Shown here piece after piece: positions 54,997 through 63,728 of a stretch of 64,000 nucleotides of DNA (positions are counted from its first letter, which is position 1; every line of letters begins with the position of its first letter). Source of the stretch: Luteibacter sp. UNC138MFCol5.1. Its GTDB lineage: Bacteria; Pseudomonadota; Gammaproteobacteria; Xanthomonadales; Rhodanobacteraceae. The notes beneath the pieces were generated by a model that worked only from the letters and a program-made list of their open reading frames with translations, was not told the origin of the DNA and did not search any database. The translations under genes were made by a program, and so were the position numbers. The stretch spans positions 312,143-376,142 of the forward strand of contig NZ_FODZ01000004.1 of NCBI RefSeq assembly GCF_900110505.1, given 5' to 3'.

Positions 54997-57105
54997 TCAA
55001 CGCCTCGGCGACAGCGCGGGATCGGTGCGCGACGGGCGTCCGGTTTCGCGGTGGCCGGCGAGGCGACGCACGTAGCGCGGATCGTGGTCGCTGGTGACCG
55101 TGAAGTCGTACCAGTGGTCGCTGGAGAGGATTTCCCAGAGGCTCTCCACGCGCCCACCGGGGAGCAGGATGTGGCGACGCGGCGGCTGATGCGTGTACGC
55201 GTCGCCAGGCGTGACCGTCACGACGCAGAGGCGGCTCCCTTCGTTGGTGATCGAGAGACGGAACAGCCCGTCGAGCTCGCCCTGAGCGATGCGCACTTCG
55301 GGCTGCGCGCGACGCCCGCGTTCGCCGTCCGCCGGCTGCGTGCCGGCGAAACGGCGAAGGAAACCGTTGGGCCCGGTTACCGACAGATCGTACGTGCCCC
55401 CGCTGTAGAGGCTGGTCCACGCATCGTGGAGCGACTTGCCGCGCTCGACGGTGTACGTCCAGGGACCATCGGTGCGCGCGGGCGAGAAGACGTGGAAGAA
55501 CGCGCCGGCCTGGCCGTCGTTGATGAACTCGAGGCGGTAGCGTCCGCCTTCCACATCGAGAAGCCCCTGCACATCCAGCACGTAAGGCAACGCGCGGGCC
55601 GGACGCTGACCGGCTTCCTGCTCGGGCATGCGCTGATCCACCGGCGGTGCCGGGCGCACGCTCGGATGCGACTTGCCGTCGGGCTCGTAGCCCGTCGTCG
55701 CGGGAAGGCGCGGGGCGCCGTCGTCGTGGCGCGAAAAGTCGAAGGCACGCGTGAGGTCGCCGCAGACGGCGCGGCGCCAGGCCGAGATGTTCGGCTCGCG
55801 CACACCGAAGCGCTTCTCCAGGAAACGCAGGATCGACGTGTGGTCGTAGGTTTCCGAGCAGACCCAGCCGCCCTTGCTCCATGGCGAGACGACCAGCATC
55901 GGCACGCGCACGCCGAGGCCGTACGCACCGGCCACGAAGCCGTGGCCGCCGGGATACAGCTCGCCCGTGGTGTCCACGGTCGAGAGCCCCTGCTCCGCCG
56001 ACGACGGCGGGTAAGGCGGCACCACGTGATCGAAGAAGCCGTCGTTCTCGTCGTAGGTGATGAACAGCGCGGTCTTGCTCCACACCTCGGGATTCGAGGT
56101 CAGCGCGTCCAGCACGCCGTCGACGTACCAGGCGCCGTAGTTCGCCGGCCAGCTGGGATGCTCCGTGAAGGCCTCGGGTGCCGCGATCCACGAGACCTGC
56201 GGAAGCCGGTCGGCGAGCACGTCCTCGCGGAGGATCGCGAAGGGCGACTCGCCCGCGGCGATGTTCGTGCCGGTGCGCGCCTTGTCGTAAAGCGGATCGC
56301 CGGGCCGCGCGTTCCGGTAATTGTCGAAGTACAGCAGCGAGTTGTCGCCGTAGTTGCCGATGTACGGATCGGACGTCCAACCCCAGCTGCCGTCGGCGTC
56401 CAGGCCCGTGCCGATGTCCTGGTAGATCTTCCACGACACGCCCGCCTGCTCGAGGCGCTCCGGATAGGTGGTCCAGGCGTAACCCTTCTCGGCGTTGTCC
56501 AGCACGGGACCGGCCCCCGTTCCGTCGTTGCCCGTGTAGCCGCTCCACAGGTAATAGCGGTTCGGGTCCGTCGACGAGAGCATGCTGCAGTGGTACGCGT
56601 CGCAGATGGTGAACGCGTCGGCCAGCGCGTAGTGGAACGGGATGTCCTCGCGCGTCAGGTAGGCCATCGTGGTGGTGCCCTTGGCCTGGACCCAGCCGTC
56701 GTAGCGTCCGCCGTTCGCCGCCGCCTGCGTGTCGTTCCACCCGTGCGGGAGATCCTCGATGAACGTGAGGCCGAGATCGTCGGCGACGGGTCGGAACGGC
56801 AGAAGGTAGTCGTCCTTCGACGCGGCATGCGGCTGGTGCCAGACCGACCGACCGCTCGACAGGACGAAGGGCCGCGGATCGCCGAAGCCACGGACGCCGC
56901 GGAGGCTGCCGAAGTAGTGGTCGAACGAGCGGTTCTCCTGCATCAGGATCACCACGTGCTCGACGTCGGCGAGCGTGCCGGTGCGGCGCGACGCGGGGAT
57001 CGCCAGCGCCTTCGCGATCGAGGGCGGCAGCACGCCGGCGGTGAACGCGGCGCCGGCGGCGCCCATGGAAAGCTTGAGGAAGTGCCGCCGATCCTGAGAG
57101 GTCAT
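54997..57105 (-). CDS. Phosphocholine-type phospholipase C, Tat-exported
   Basis: The start is ATG 57105 (MTSQDRRHFLKLSMGAAGAA). This gives a 702-residue protein with a twin-arginine signal (DRRHFLK) for folded export. The phosphoesterase domain (about residues 45-440) has HVVILMQENRSFDHYFGSL, YLWSGYTGND, ITYDENDGFFDHV and SETYDHTSILRFLEKRFG. Two C-terminal DUF756-type beta domains follow. This is the layout of the PlcH/PlcN family, which cleaves phosphatidylcholine or sphingomyelin headgroups. A related acid phosphatase role cannot be excluded. The open frame continues far upstream but is not protein-like there. Confidence 0.92.
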   Translation of the reverse strand: MTSQDRRHFLKLSMGAAGAAFTAGVLPPSIAKALAIPASRRTGTLADVEHVVILMQENRSFDHYFGSLRGVRGFGDPRPFVLSSGRSVWHQPHAASKDDYLLPFRPVADDLGLTFIEDLPHGWNDTQAAANGGRYDGWVQAKGTTTMAYLTREDIPFHYALADAFTICDAYHCSMLSSTDPNRYYLWSGYTGNDGTGAGPVLDNAEKGYAWTTYPERLEQAGVSWKIYQDIGTGLDADGSWGWTSDPYIGNYGDNSLLYFDNYRNARPGDPLYDKARTGTNIAAGESPFAILREDVLADRLPQVSWIAAPEAFTEHPSWPANYGAWYVDGVLDALTSNPEVWSKTALFITYDENDGFFDHVVPPYPPSSAEQGLSTVDTTGELYPGGHGFVAGAYGLGVRVPMLVVSPWSKGGWVCSETYDHTSILRFLEKRFGVREPNISAWRRAVCGDLTRAFDFSRHDDGAPRLPATTGYEPDGKSHPSVRPAPPVDQRMPEQEAGQRPARALPYVLDVQGLLDVEGGRYRLEFINDGQAGAFFHVFSPARTDGPWTYTVERGKSLHDAWTSLYSGGTYDLSVTGPNGFLRRFAGTQPADGERGRRAQPEVRIAQGELDGLFRLSITNEGSRLCVVTVTPGDAYTHQPPRRHILLPGGRVESLWEILSSDHWYDFTVTSDHDPRYVRRLAGHRETGRPSRTDPALSPRR

Positions 57106-57273
57106 GAGGTTCCCTGGTGAAGATGGAATGGCCCTGTGCCGTCGAGTGTCCCGGCGAAATGTGACAGAGCGGTTCCCGCAGCCCGGCCATCCGCCACCGG
57201 ATGTTGATTCTGCGAAAGTCGTCTCAATCTCGATGCGGATGAGCGCACCGTCGCGCCCCTTCGAGGACTTCTC

Positions 57274-58290
57274 ATGAAACGCATCGGTTTCCTCTCGTTC
57301 GGCCACTGGACGGATGCGTCGCATTCGGCGACGCGGTCCGCCAGCGACGTGCTGCTCCAGTCGATCGATCTCGCGGTCGCGGCCGAGGAGATCGGTGCGG
57401 ACGGCGCCTATTTCCGCGTGCATCACTTCGCCCGCCAGCTCGCCTCGCCCTTCCCGCTCCTCGCGGCGATCGGGGCGAAAACCCGGCGCATCGAGATCGG
57501 CACGGGCGTGATCGACATGCGCTATGAGAATCCGCACTACATGCTGGAAACGGCCGGCGCCGCCGATCTGATCAGTGGGGGCCGCCTGCAGCTCGGCATC
57601 AGCCGCGGTTCGCCCGAGCAGGTGATCGACGGGTGGCGCCACTTCGGCTATGCGCCCGCCGAAGGCGAGACCGACGCGGACATGGGTCGCCGCCATGCCG
57701 AGGTCTTCCTCGGCCTGCTCGACGGGAAAGGGTTCGCGCGACCGAACCCGCAGCCGATGTTTCCCAACCCGCCCGGCCTGCTGCGGCTGGAGCCGCATGC
57801 GCCGGGCCTGCGCGAACGCATCTGGTGGGGGTCGGCCTCCAATGCCACGGCGGTCTGGGCGGCGAAGATGGGCATGAACCTGCAGAGCTCGACGCTGAAG
57901 GCCAACGAGACGAACGAGCCGCTGCACGTGCAGCAGGCGAAGCAGATGCGGGCGTATCGCGACGCGTGGGCGGAGGCGGGTCACGGCCGCGAGCCGCGCG
58001 TCTCCGTGCTGCGCTCGATCTTTCCCATCATGAACGACACCGACCGCGCCTACTTCGGGCGGTCGAAGAGCAGCGACCAGATCGGCTTCATCGACAACAT
58101 GGAAGCGGTATTCGGCCGCACCTACGCGGCCGAACCCGATGTGCTGGTCAAGGAGCTGGCCGAGGACCGTGCGATCGCCGAGGCGGACACCCTGCTCCTG
58201 GCCGTGCCGAACCAGCTGGGCGTCGACTACAACGTGCACGTGATCGAGTCGATCCTGAAGCACGTGGCACCCGGGCTCGGCTGGCGCTGA
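57274..58290 (+). CDS. LLM-class flavin-dependent oxidoreductase
   Basis: The 338-residue protein has the bacterial-luciferase-like TIM barrel. Landmarks are IGFLSFGHWTD, ADGAYFRVHHFARQLASPFPLL, IEIGTGVIDMRYENPHYMLE, and the LISGGRLQLGISRGSPEQVI flavin-site loop. Enzymes of this class use reduced FMN or F420; substrates vary and none is indicated here. It starts at ATG 57274, divergent from the phospholipase gene. Confidence 0.9.
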   Translation: MKRIGFLSFGHWTDASHSATRSASDVLLQSIDLAVAAEEIGADGAYFRVHHFARQLASPFPLLAAIGAKTRRIEIGTGVIDMRYENPHYMLETAGAADLISGGRLQLGISRGSPEQVIDGWRHFGYAPAEGETDADMGRRHAEVFLGLLDGKGFARPNPQPMFPNPPGLLRLEPHAPGLRERIWWGSASNATAVWAAKMGMNLQSSTLKANETNEPLHVQQAKQMRAYRDAWAEAGHGREPRVSVLRSIFPIMNDTDRAYFGRSKSSDQIGFIDNMEAVFGRTYAAEPDVLVKELAEDRAIAEADTLLLAVPNQLGVDYNVHVIESILKHVAPGLGWR

Positions 58291-58387
58291 GCGGGCGCGG
58301 CGCGGGAATCGGCAAGAAACCCATATCCGCGCAATCCATGGGCGGACCGGCGGGCTAGACTCGCGGTCTGCCGATGGAGTGCGGACC

Positions 58388-60142
58388 ATGCCAACGCTCG
58401 TTTCCGTGAATGTCGGTCTACCGCGGGACGTCTCCTGGAACGGGGAGGTCGTGCACACAGGTGTATGGAAATCCCCGGCCGCCGGACGCGTCATGGTGCG
58501 CCGGCTCAACATCGACGGCGACGGACAAGGCGACCTCGGTGGCCACGGCGGCGAGCAGCGCGCGGTCCTCGTCTATCAGCTCGATGCCTATCGCCATTGG
58601 GAGGCGTTCCTCGGACGTCCGCCCATGGAGCACGGCTCGTTCGGCGAGAACTTCACCGTCGACGGCCTTCCGGACGACGAGGTGTGCGTCGGCGACCGGT
58701 TCCGCATCGGCGAGGCGTTGCTCGAGGTCACGCAGCCGCGCGTCACCTGCTATCGCGTCGGCATCCGCATGCGGGAGCCGCGCATGCCTTCGTTGCTGGT
58801 CGCGCACCGGCGGCCCGGGTTCTATTGCCGCGTGATCGAGGAAGGCACCGTCGCGGCGGGTGACGCCATCACGAAGGAGTCCTCGGGCGGCGGCATGACC
58901 GTCGCCGATGTCGACGCCCTGCTCTACCTGCCCGATCCCGACCGCGACGCGATACTGCGCGCCGCCGCCATGCCCGCGCTGAGTCCGGGATGGCGCAGGT
59001 CGTTCGAGGCGATGCTCGCGACACGGAAGGACACCCGGGGCAACGCCGGGCTCACGAAGGTTACCGGGGAGCGGCCCGCCTGGACCGGGTTCCGCGAGGT
59101 GCGCGTCCGCGAAACGCGGCAGGAAAGCCCGTTGGTCAGGTCGTTCGTCTTCGAGGCGGTGGATGGCGAGCCGTTGCCACCCGCGCGCGGCGGCCAGTTC
59201 GTCGTACTCCGGATCGACCGTCCGGCGCCGCTCCCGCCGCTCATCCGGAGTTACTCGCTGTCCGACGGATCGAGCCCGGGCGTGTACCGCATCTCGGTCA
59301 AGCGCGGCGGCGGCGACGGCAGCCGTTTCCTGCATGCGTCCGTGGACGTCGGGCATGTGCTCGCGATAAGCGCGCCGCGCGGGGATTTCGTGCTCGGGGA
59401 CGATGTCTCGCCGGTCGTCTTCTGGAGCGCCGGCATCGGGATCACGCCGCTACTGGGCATGCTGCACGACCTCGTGCTGCGCACCGGCGCGCGTCCGCGT
59501 GACGTCTTCTGGGTCCATGGCACCCGCAGCGGCGAGGAGAACCTCTTCGTCGCCGAGATCGCCGGCCTGCTGTCGCGCACGGGAACGGCGCGGCGGTTGC
59601 TCGCCTTCAGTCGCCCCGGTCCGGACGATCGCGCCGGGCGCGACTACGACGTCGACGGGCACCTCGACGTGGCGGCGCTGCGCCGCGCCGGCATTCCGCT
59701 GGACGCGTCGTTCTACCTGTGCGGACCGGCGGCTTTCATGAGCGCGGCGCGCGATCAGTTGCAGGCCGCCGGCGTGCCCGCGTCGCGTATCGCGTCGGAA
59801 CTGTTCGGAGGCGTCGAGGCGCTTCGCCCCGGCATCGCGGCCCGTCACGACGTCGCGCCGCACCCTCCCGCGGACGAATCGACCACCGGCGCTTCGGTGT
59901 CCTTCGTGCGCAGTGGCCTCACCGTGCGCTGGAACGAGCGCTATCCGAACCTGCTCGCCCTGGCCGAAGCCTGCGACGTCCCGGTGCGCTGGTCGTGCCG
60001 CTCCGGCGTCTGCCACAACTGCGAAACGGCGCTCGTCGGCGGCGGCGTCGATTACGCGCCGGAGCCGCTGCAACCCGCGGCCGAGGGCAACGTCCTGATC
60101 TGCTGCTCGCGCCCCCGGGGCGACGTGCAGCTGGATCTGTGA
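58388..60142 (+). CDS. MOSC / ferredoxin reductase / [2Fe-2S] fusion protein
   Basis: The start is ATG 58388, with GGAG eight bases upstream. The 584-residue protein joins three units. Residues 1-215 are a YiiM-type MOSC domain, with GHGGEQRAVLVYQLDAY and the Cys-containing QPRVTCYRVGIRM. Residues about 225-470 are a ferredoxin-NADP reductase-like FAD/NAD module (LIRSYSLSD, FWSAGIGITPLLGML, FYLCGPAAFM). The last 90 residues are a plant-type [2Fe-2S] domain with C-x4-C-x2-C in CRSGVCHNC and a fourth Cys in LICCSRP. It probably reduces N-hydroxylated or similar compounds with its own electron chain. Confidence 0.9.
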   Translation: MPTLVSVNVGLPRDVSWNGEVVHTGVWKSPAAGRVMVRRLNIDGDGQGDLGGHGGEQRAVLVYQLDAYRHWEAFLGRPPMEHGSFGENFTVDGLPDDEVCVGDRFRIGEALLEVTQPRVTCYRVGIRMREPRMPSLLVAHRRPGFYCRVIEEGTVAAGDAITKESSGGGMTVADVDALLYLPDPDRDAILRAAAMPALSPGWRRSFEAMLATRKDTRGNAGLTKVTGERPAWTGFREVRVRETRQESPLVRSFVFEAVDGEPLPPARGGQFVVLRIDRPAPLPPLIRSYSLSDGSSPGVYRISVKRGGGDGSRFLHASVDVGHVLAISAPRGDFVLGDDVSPVVFWSAGIGITPLLGMLHDLVLRTGARPRDVFWVHGTRSGEENLFVAEIAGLLSRTGTARRLLAFSRPGPDDRAGRDYDVDGHLDVAALRRAGIPLDASFYLCGPAAFMSAARDQLQAAGVPASRIASELFGGVEALRPGIAARHDVAPHPPADESTTGASVSFVRSGLTVRWNERYPNLLALAEACDVPVRWSCRSGVCHNCETALVGGGVDYAPEPLQPAAEGNVLICCSRPRGDVQLDL

Positions 60143-60149
60143 CGCGTCC

Positions 60150-61271
60150 TCAGCCCGGAATGTCGAGCCACTGCCGGCTCGACGCCGACGCGACGACGCG
60201 ATCCGTGATGCGCGCCGCGCGCAAGCCGTCCTCGAACGTGGGCAGTCCCTCGCGCGCCGTGCCTTCGATCGTCGCGTACGTATCCGCCACGAAGGCCTCG
60301 AAGCACTGCGCGTAACCCTGCGCGTGGCCGGCCGGCAGCGTGGCGAGACGCCGTTGCTCGGCGGCGCCGGCGTTCGGATCGCGCAGGAACGTCTCCGAGT
60401 GGTCGGCGTAACCGAACCAGAGGCGCTCGCTGTCTTCCTGGTCGAACGCGACACCGGCCCGCGCGCCGTCGATCTCGAACCACAGGCGGTTCTTGCGGCC
60501 CGGCGATACCTGGCTCACCGTCACGCTACCGAGCACGCCGCGCGCCGTGCGGAACATCGCGGCGGCGACGTCCTCGCTGCGCACCGCCTGCATCGATCCA
60601 CCGCCGGACGCCCCGCCGAAGCTCTGGCGGGTCGCGGCGGCCCGTTCGGCGATCACGGTAGCGAAGCTCGCGCTGACTTCGGCGAAGCGCTCGCCGCTGA
60701 CCCACTCCACGAGATCGCACCAGTGCGAGCCGATGTCGGCGAAAACGCGGGACGGCCCGCCCTGCGCCGGGTCGACGCGCCAGTTGTTCGAGCCGGCGTC
60801 CATCAGCCAGTCCTGCAGGTAGCTGCCATGCATCAGCCGCACCGGACCGAGCTCGCCGGCCTCGACGCGTGCCCGCGCCTCGCGGACGACCGGGTGATAG
60901 CGGTAGACGAATGGCACCGTGGCGACGAGGCCCGTGCGTCGCGCCGTCGCCGCGAGATCGGCCGCGTCGTCGAGCGAGGTGGCGAGCGGCTTCTCGCAGA
61001 TGACGTGCTTGCCGGCCTCGAGCGCCGCTTTCGCGTACGGCGCGTGCTGCGCGTTCGGCGTGCAGACGTGGACGACCTGCACGTCGCGATCGGCGATCAC
61101 CGCCTCGATATCCGCGTAGGCCCTGACGCCCCACTGCGCGGCGACCTCGTCGGAGCGCTGCGGCGTGGAGGCGCAGACGCCTGCGACGTTCGCGCCGGCG
61201 AGCAGCGCGGCACGTCGATGGACGGCGCCGATCATGCCGGCGCCGACGATGGCGATGTTCAGTCGTGACAT
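60150..61271 (-). CDS. Gfo/Idh/MocA family oxidoreductase
   Basis: The 373-residue enzyme has an N-terminal Rossmann NAD(P) site (NIAIVGAGMIGAVHRRAAL) and the family signature EKPLATSLDDAADLA. A C-terminal alpha/beta substrate domain includes RVFADIGSHWCDLVEW. It should oxidise or reduce a sugar or cyclic polyol. It is the last gene of a three-gene operon with an MFS symporter and a TIM-barrel isomerase; the gap to the MFS gene is 10 bases. Confidence 0.92.
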   Translation of the reverse strand: MSRLNIAIVGAGMIGAVHRRAALLAGANVAGVCASTPQRSDEVAAQWGVRAYADIEAVIADRDVQVVHVCTPNAQHAPYAKAALEAGKHVICEKPLATSLDDAADLAATARRTGLVATVPFVYRYHPVVREARARVEAGELGPVRLMHGSYLQDWLMDAGSNNWRVDPAQGGPSRVFADIGSHWCDLVEWVSGERFAEVSASFATVIAERAAATRQSFGGASGGGSMQAVRSEDVAAAMFRTARGVLGSVTVSQVSPGRKNRLWFEIDGARAGVAFDQEDSERLWFGYADHSETFLRDPNAGAAEQRRLATLPAGHAQGYAQCFEAFVADTYATIEGTAREGLPTFEDGLRAARITDRVVASASSRQWLDIPG

Positions 61272-61281
61272 CGAGCGTTCC

Positions 61282-62499
61282 TCAGACCGGTTCCGGCGCC
61301 GCGCTGCGGACGTCGCGTTCCTTGAACAGGGCGAGGAACACGAGCAGCACGACGAGCGCGATGGCGGCCGGCACCAGCCAGATGCCCTTCCAGTCGTGCA
61401 CGCCGCCGACGGTGAAGTGGTCGACGACCATGCCCGACAGGTAGGTACCGATCAGCATGCCGACGCCGTACGTCGCCAGCGTGATGAAGCCCTGCGCGCC
61501 GCTGCGGAAGCGCGGGCCCGCCTTGGCGTCGGTGTAGATCTGCCCGGTGACGAAGAAGAAGTCGTAGCAGATGCCGTGGAGGATGATACCGCCCACCAGC
61601 AGCGCGTAGCCGGTATCGACGTTGCCGTATGCGAACAGGACATAGCGCGCGACCCAGGCGGCCATGCCGAGGGCCAGCATGGTCTTCACGCCGAGGCGCG
61701 CGAAGAAGAACGGCATCGCCAGCATCAGGATCACTTCCGACGCCTGGCCGAGCGACTGCAGGCCGGCGGCGCCCTTGACGCCGAGGTCGTTGAGGAACGG
61801 GTTGGTGAAGTTGTAGTAGAACGAGAGCGGGATGCAGATGGCCACCGAGGCCAGGAAGAAGATCAGGTACGAGCGGCTCTTCAGCAGACGGATGGAATCC
61901 AGGCCGAGGATTTCGCCCATCGACGTCTGCGTGTCGCGCTTCAGCGGCGGCGTGTCCGGCAGCGTGAACGCGTACAGGCCGAGCAGCAGCGACGCGGCGC
62001 CCGCCATGCGGAAGGTCAGTTCGAGGCGGTGCGCCTGTTCCCAGCCGAGCCAGGCGATGAGCAGGCCGGCCACGATCCAGCCGATGCTGCCGATCACGCG
62101 GACGCGTGGGAACTGCTTCTCCGGGTTCTCCATGTGGCGCATCGCGACGCTGTTGACCAGCGCCAGCGTCGGCATGAAGAGCAGCATGTAGAGCATGATC
62201 GCGGTGAGGAACACCGGGAAGCTGGGCGCCTGCGACGCCCACCAGAGCAACGCCGCGCCGGCGATGTGGAGCACGCCGAGGATGCGCTGCGCGGCGAAGA
62301 AGCGGTCGGCGGTCAGGCCGACGAGGAACGGGGCGAGGATCGCGCCGATCGACTGGCTGAGGAACGCCAGCGCCACCTGCGAGCCATCCGCGTGGAGCGG
62401 CCCCTGCCCGAGATACGTGCCAAGGGTCACGAACCACGCGCCCCAGATGAAGAACTCGAGGAACATCATGGAGCCGAGGCGGAACATCATCGGTCGCAT
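61282..62499 (-). CDS. MFS transporter, NupG-like
   Basis: The start is ATG 62499, with GGAG five bases upstream. The 405-residue protein has 12 membrane helices and the nucleoside:H+ symporter look: MFLEFFIWGAWFVTLGTYLG, PFLVGLTADRFFAAQRILG, and the late GICYDFFFVTGQIYTDAKAG. In this operon, between a sugar isomerase/epimerase and a Gfo/Idh/MocA dehydrogenase, the substrate is more likely a sugar or polyol than a nucleoside. Confidence 0.88.
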   Translation of the reverse strand: MRPMMFRLGSMMFLEFFIWGAWFVTLGTYLGQGPLHADGSQVALAFLSQSIGAILAPFLVGLTADRFFAAQRILGVLHIAGAALLWWASQAPSFPVFLTAIMLYMLLFMPTLALVNSVAMRHMENPEKQFPRVRVIGSIGWIVAGLLIAWLGWEQAHRLELTFRMAGAASLLLGLYAFTLPDTPPLKRDTQTSMGEILGLDSIRLLKSRSYLIFFLASVAICIPLSFYYNFTNPFLNDLGVKGAAGLQSLGQASEVILMLAMPFFFARLGVKTMLALGMAAWVARYVLFAYGNVDTGYALLVGGIILHGICYDFFFVTGQIYTDAKAGPRFRSGAQGFITLATYGVGMLIGTYLSGMVVDHFTVGGVHDWKGIWLVPAAIALVVLLVFLALFKERDVRSAAPEPV

Positions 62500-62521
62500 A
62501 GAAACTCCGGCGTATTGAGGG

Positions 62522-63574
62522 TCAGAGGCCGAGCAGACGCTTGAGCGTCGCCGGCGAGGTGGATGCATCGGCGAAATCGTCGAAGGCACGTTCCGTGACG
62601 CGGATGATGTGGTCGCGGATGAACGGCGCGCCTTCCCGTGCACCGTCCTCCGGGTGCTTCAGGCAGCACTCCCACTCGAGCACGGCCCAGCCCGGAAAAT
62701 CGTACTGCGCGAACTTCGAGAAGATCGCGCGGAAATCGATCTGCCCGTCGCCCAGCGAGCGGAAGCGGCCCGCACGGTCGATCCAGGCCTGGTAGCCGCC
62801 ATAGACGCCGCTCGACGCGCTCGGCCGGAACTCGGCGTCCTTCACGTGGAAGATGCCGATGCGGTCGTGGTAGCGGTCGATGAAGCCCAGGTAGTCCATC
62901 TGCTGCAGCAGCATGTGGCTGGGGTCATAGAGGATCTTCGCGCGCGGATGCTGGTCCACCGCGTCGAGGAAACGTTCGAAGGTCACGCCGTCGTGCAGGT
63001 CCTCGCCCGGATGGAGCTCGAAGCAGACGTCCACGCCCTCCGCGTCGAACACGTCGAGGATCGGCCGCCAGCGCTTCGCGAGTTCGCCGAAGGCCTCCTC
63101 GACCAGGCCGGGCGGACGCTGCGGCCACGGATACATGTAAGGCCAGGCGAGCGCGCCCGAAAACGTGGCGTGGGCGTCGAGCCCCAGCCGCGCGCTGGCC
63201 TTCGCGGCAAGCTTCAGCTGGTCGACGGCCCACGCCTGCCGGGCGGCCGCGTCGCCACGCACCGACTCCGGCGCGAAACCGTCGAACAGCTGGTCGTACG
63301 CCGGATGCACGGCGACGAGCTGGCCCTGCAGATGCGTCGACAGTTCGGTGACGCGCAGGCCGTGGCCAGCGAGCATGCCGGCGATGTCGTCGCAGTACGC
63401 CTGACTCTCGGCCGCCTTCGCCAGATCGAAGATATGCGGCGTGGAGGTCGGAATCTGCAGTCCCTCGTAACCGAGATCGGCCGCCCAGGCGGCCAGCGTA
63501 TCCAGTCGGTTGAACGGCGCTTCGTCCCCGATGAACTGGGCGAGGAACAGCCCGGGTCCCTTCAGCGTCTTCAT
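62522..63574 (-). CDS. Sugar phosphate isomerase/epimerase (xylose-isomerase-like TIM barrel)
   Basis: The 350-residue enzyme starts at ATG 63574 (KTLKGPGLFLAQFIGDEAPF), with GTGGGG upstream. It has the AP-endonuclease-2/xylose-isomerase TIM barrel. Metal-site residues are VCFELHPGEDLH, ILYDPSHMLLQQ, FHVKDAEF and a late AVLEWECC. It is the first gene of the operon, and a perfect palindrome lies 15 bases upstream of its start. It probably isomerises the sugar or keto-inositol that the partner dehydrogenase oxidises. Confidence 0.88.
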   Translation of the reverse strand: MKTLKGPGLFLAQFIGDEAPFNRLDTLAAWAADLGYEGLQIPTSTPHIFDLAKAAESQAYCDDIAGMLAGHGLRVTELSTHLQGQLVAVHPAYDQLFDGFAPESVRGDAAARQAWAVDQLKLAAKASARLGLDAHATFSGALAWPYMYPWPQRPPGLVEEAFGELAKRWRPILDVFDAEGVDVCFELHPGEDLHDGVTFERFLDAVDQHPRAKILYDPSHMLLQQMDYLGFIDRYHDRIGIFHVKDAEFRPSASSGVYGGYQAWIDRAGRFRSLGDGQIDFRAIFSKFAQYDFPGWAVLEWECCLKHPEDGAREGAPFIRDHIIRVTERAFDDFADASTSPATLKRLLGL

Positions 63575-63589
63575 GTCGAACCCCACGAA

Positions 63590-63605
63590 ATGAAATCGAT
63601 TTCAT
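63590..63605. promoter_or_regulatory. LacI-type operator
   Basis: ATGAAATCGATTTCAT is a perfect 16-base palindrome with a central CG, typical of LacI/GalR-family operators. It lies 15 bases upstream of the first gene of the sugar operon. No LacI-family gene is in the window. Confidence 0.65.
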
Positions 63606-63728
63606 CGATACTATCAGCGGGTTTTCACACGGGCATGCTGCATCGCGACATCGCTGGAACGCTGCTGCCCCGTGAGCGACACTGACGAGGCACGAGCCGG
63701 ATCACACCTTTAGTCGGGAGTTCGAACC

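Noticed and set aside
54799-57120. A 773-codon plus-strand frame opposite the phospholipase C gene
   Set aside because: The minus strand encodes a full Tat-exported phospholipase with catalytic motifs; the opposite frame is a GC shadow.
57106-58512. N-terminal extension of the phospholipase frame
   Set aside because: It runs opposite the LLM oxidoreductase and start of the MOSC gene. The Tat signal at ATG 57105 marks the real start.
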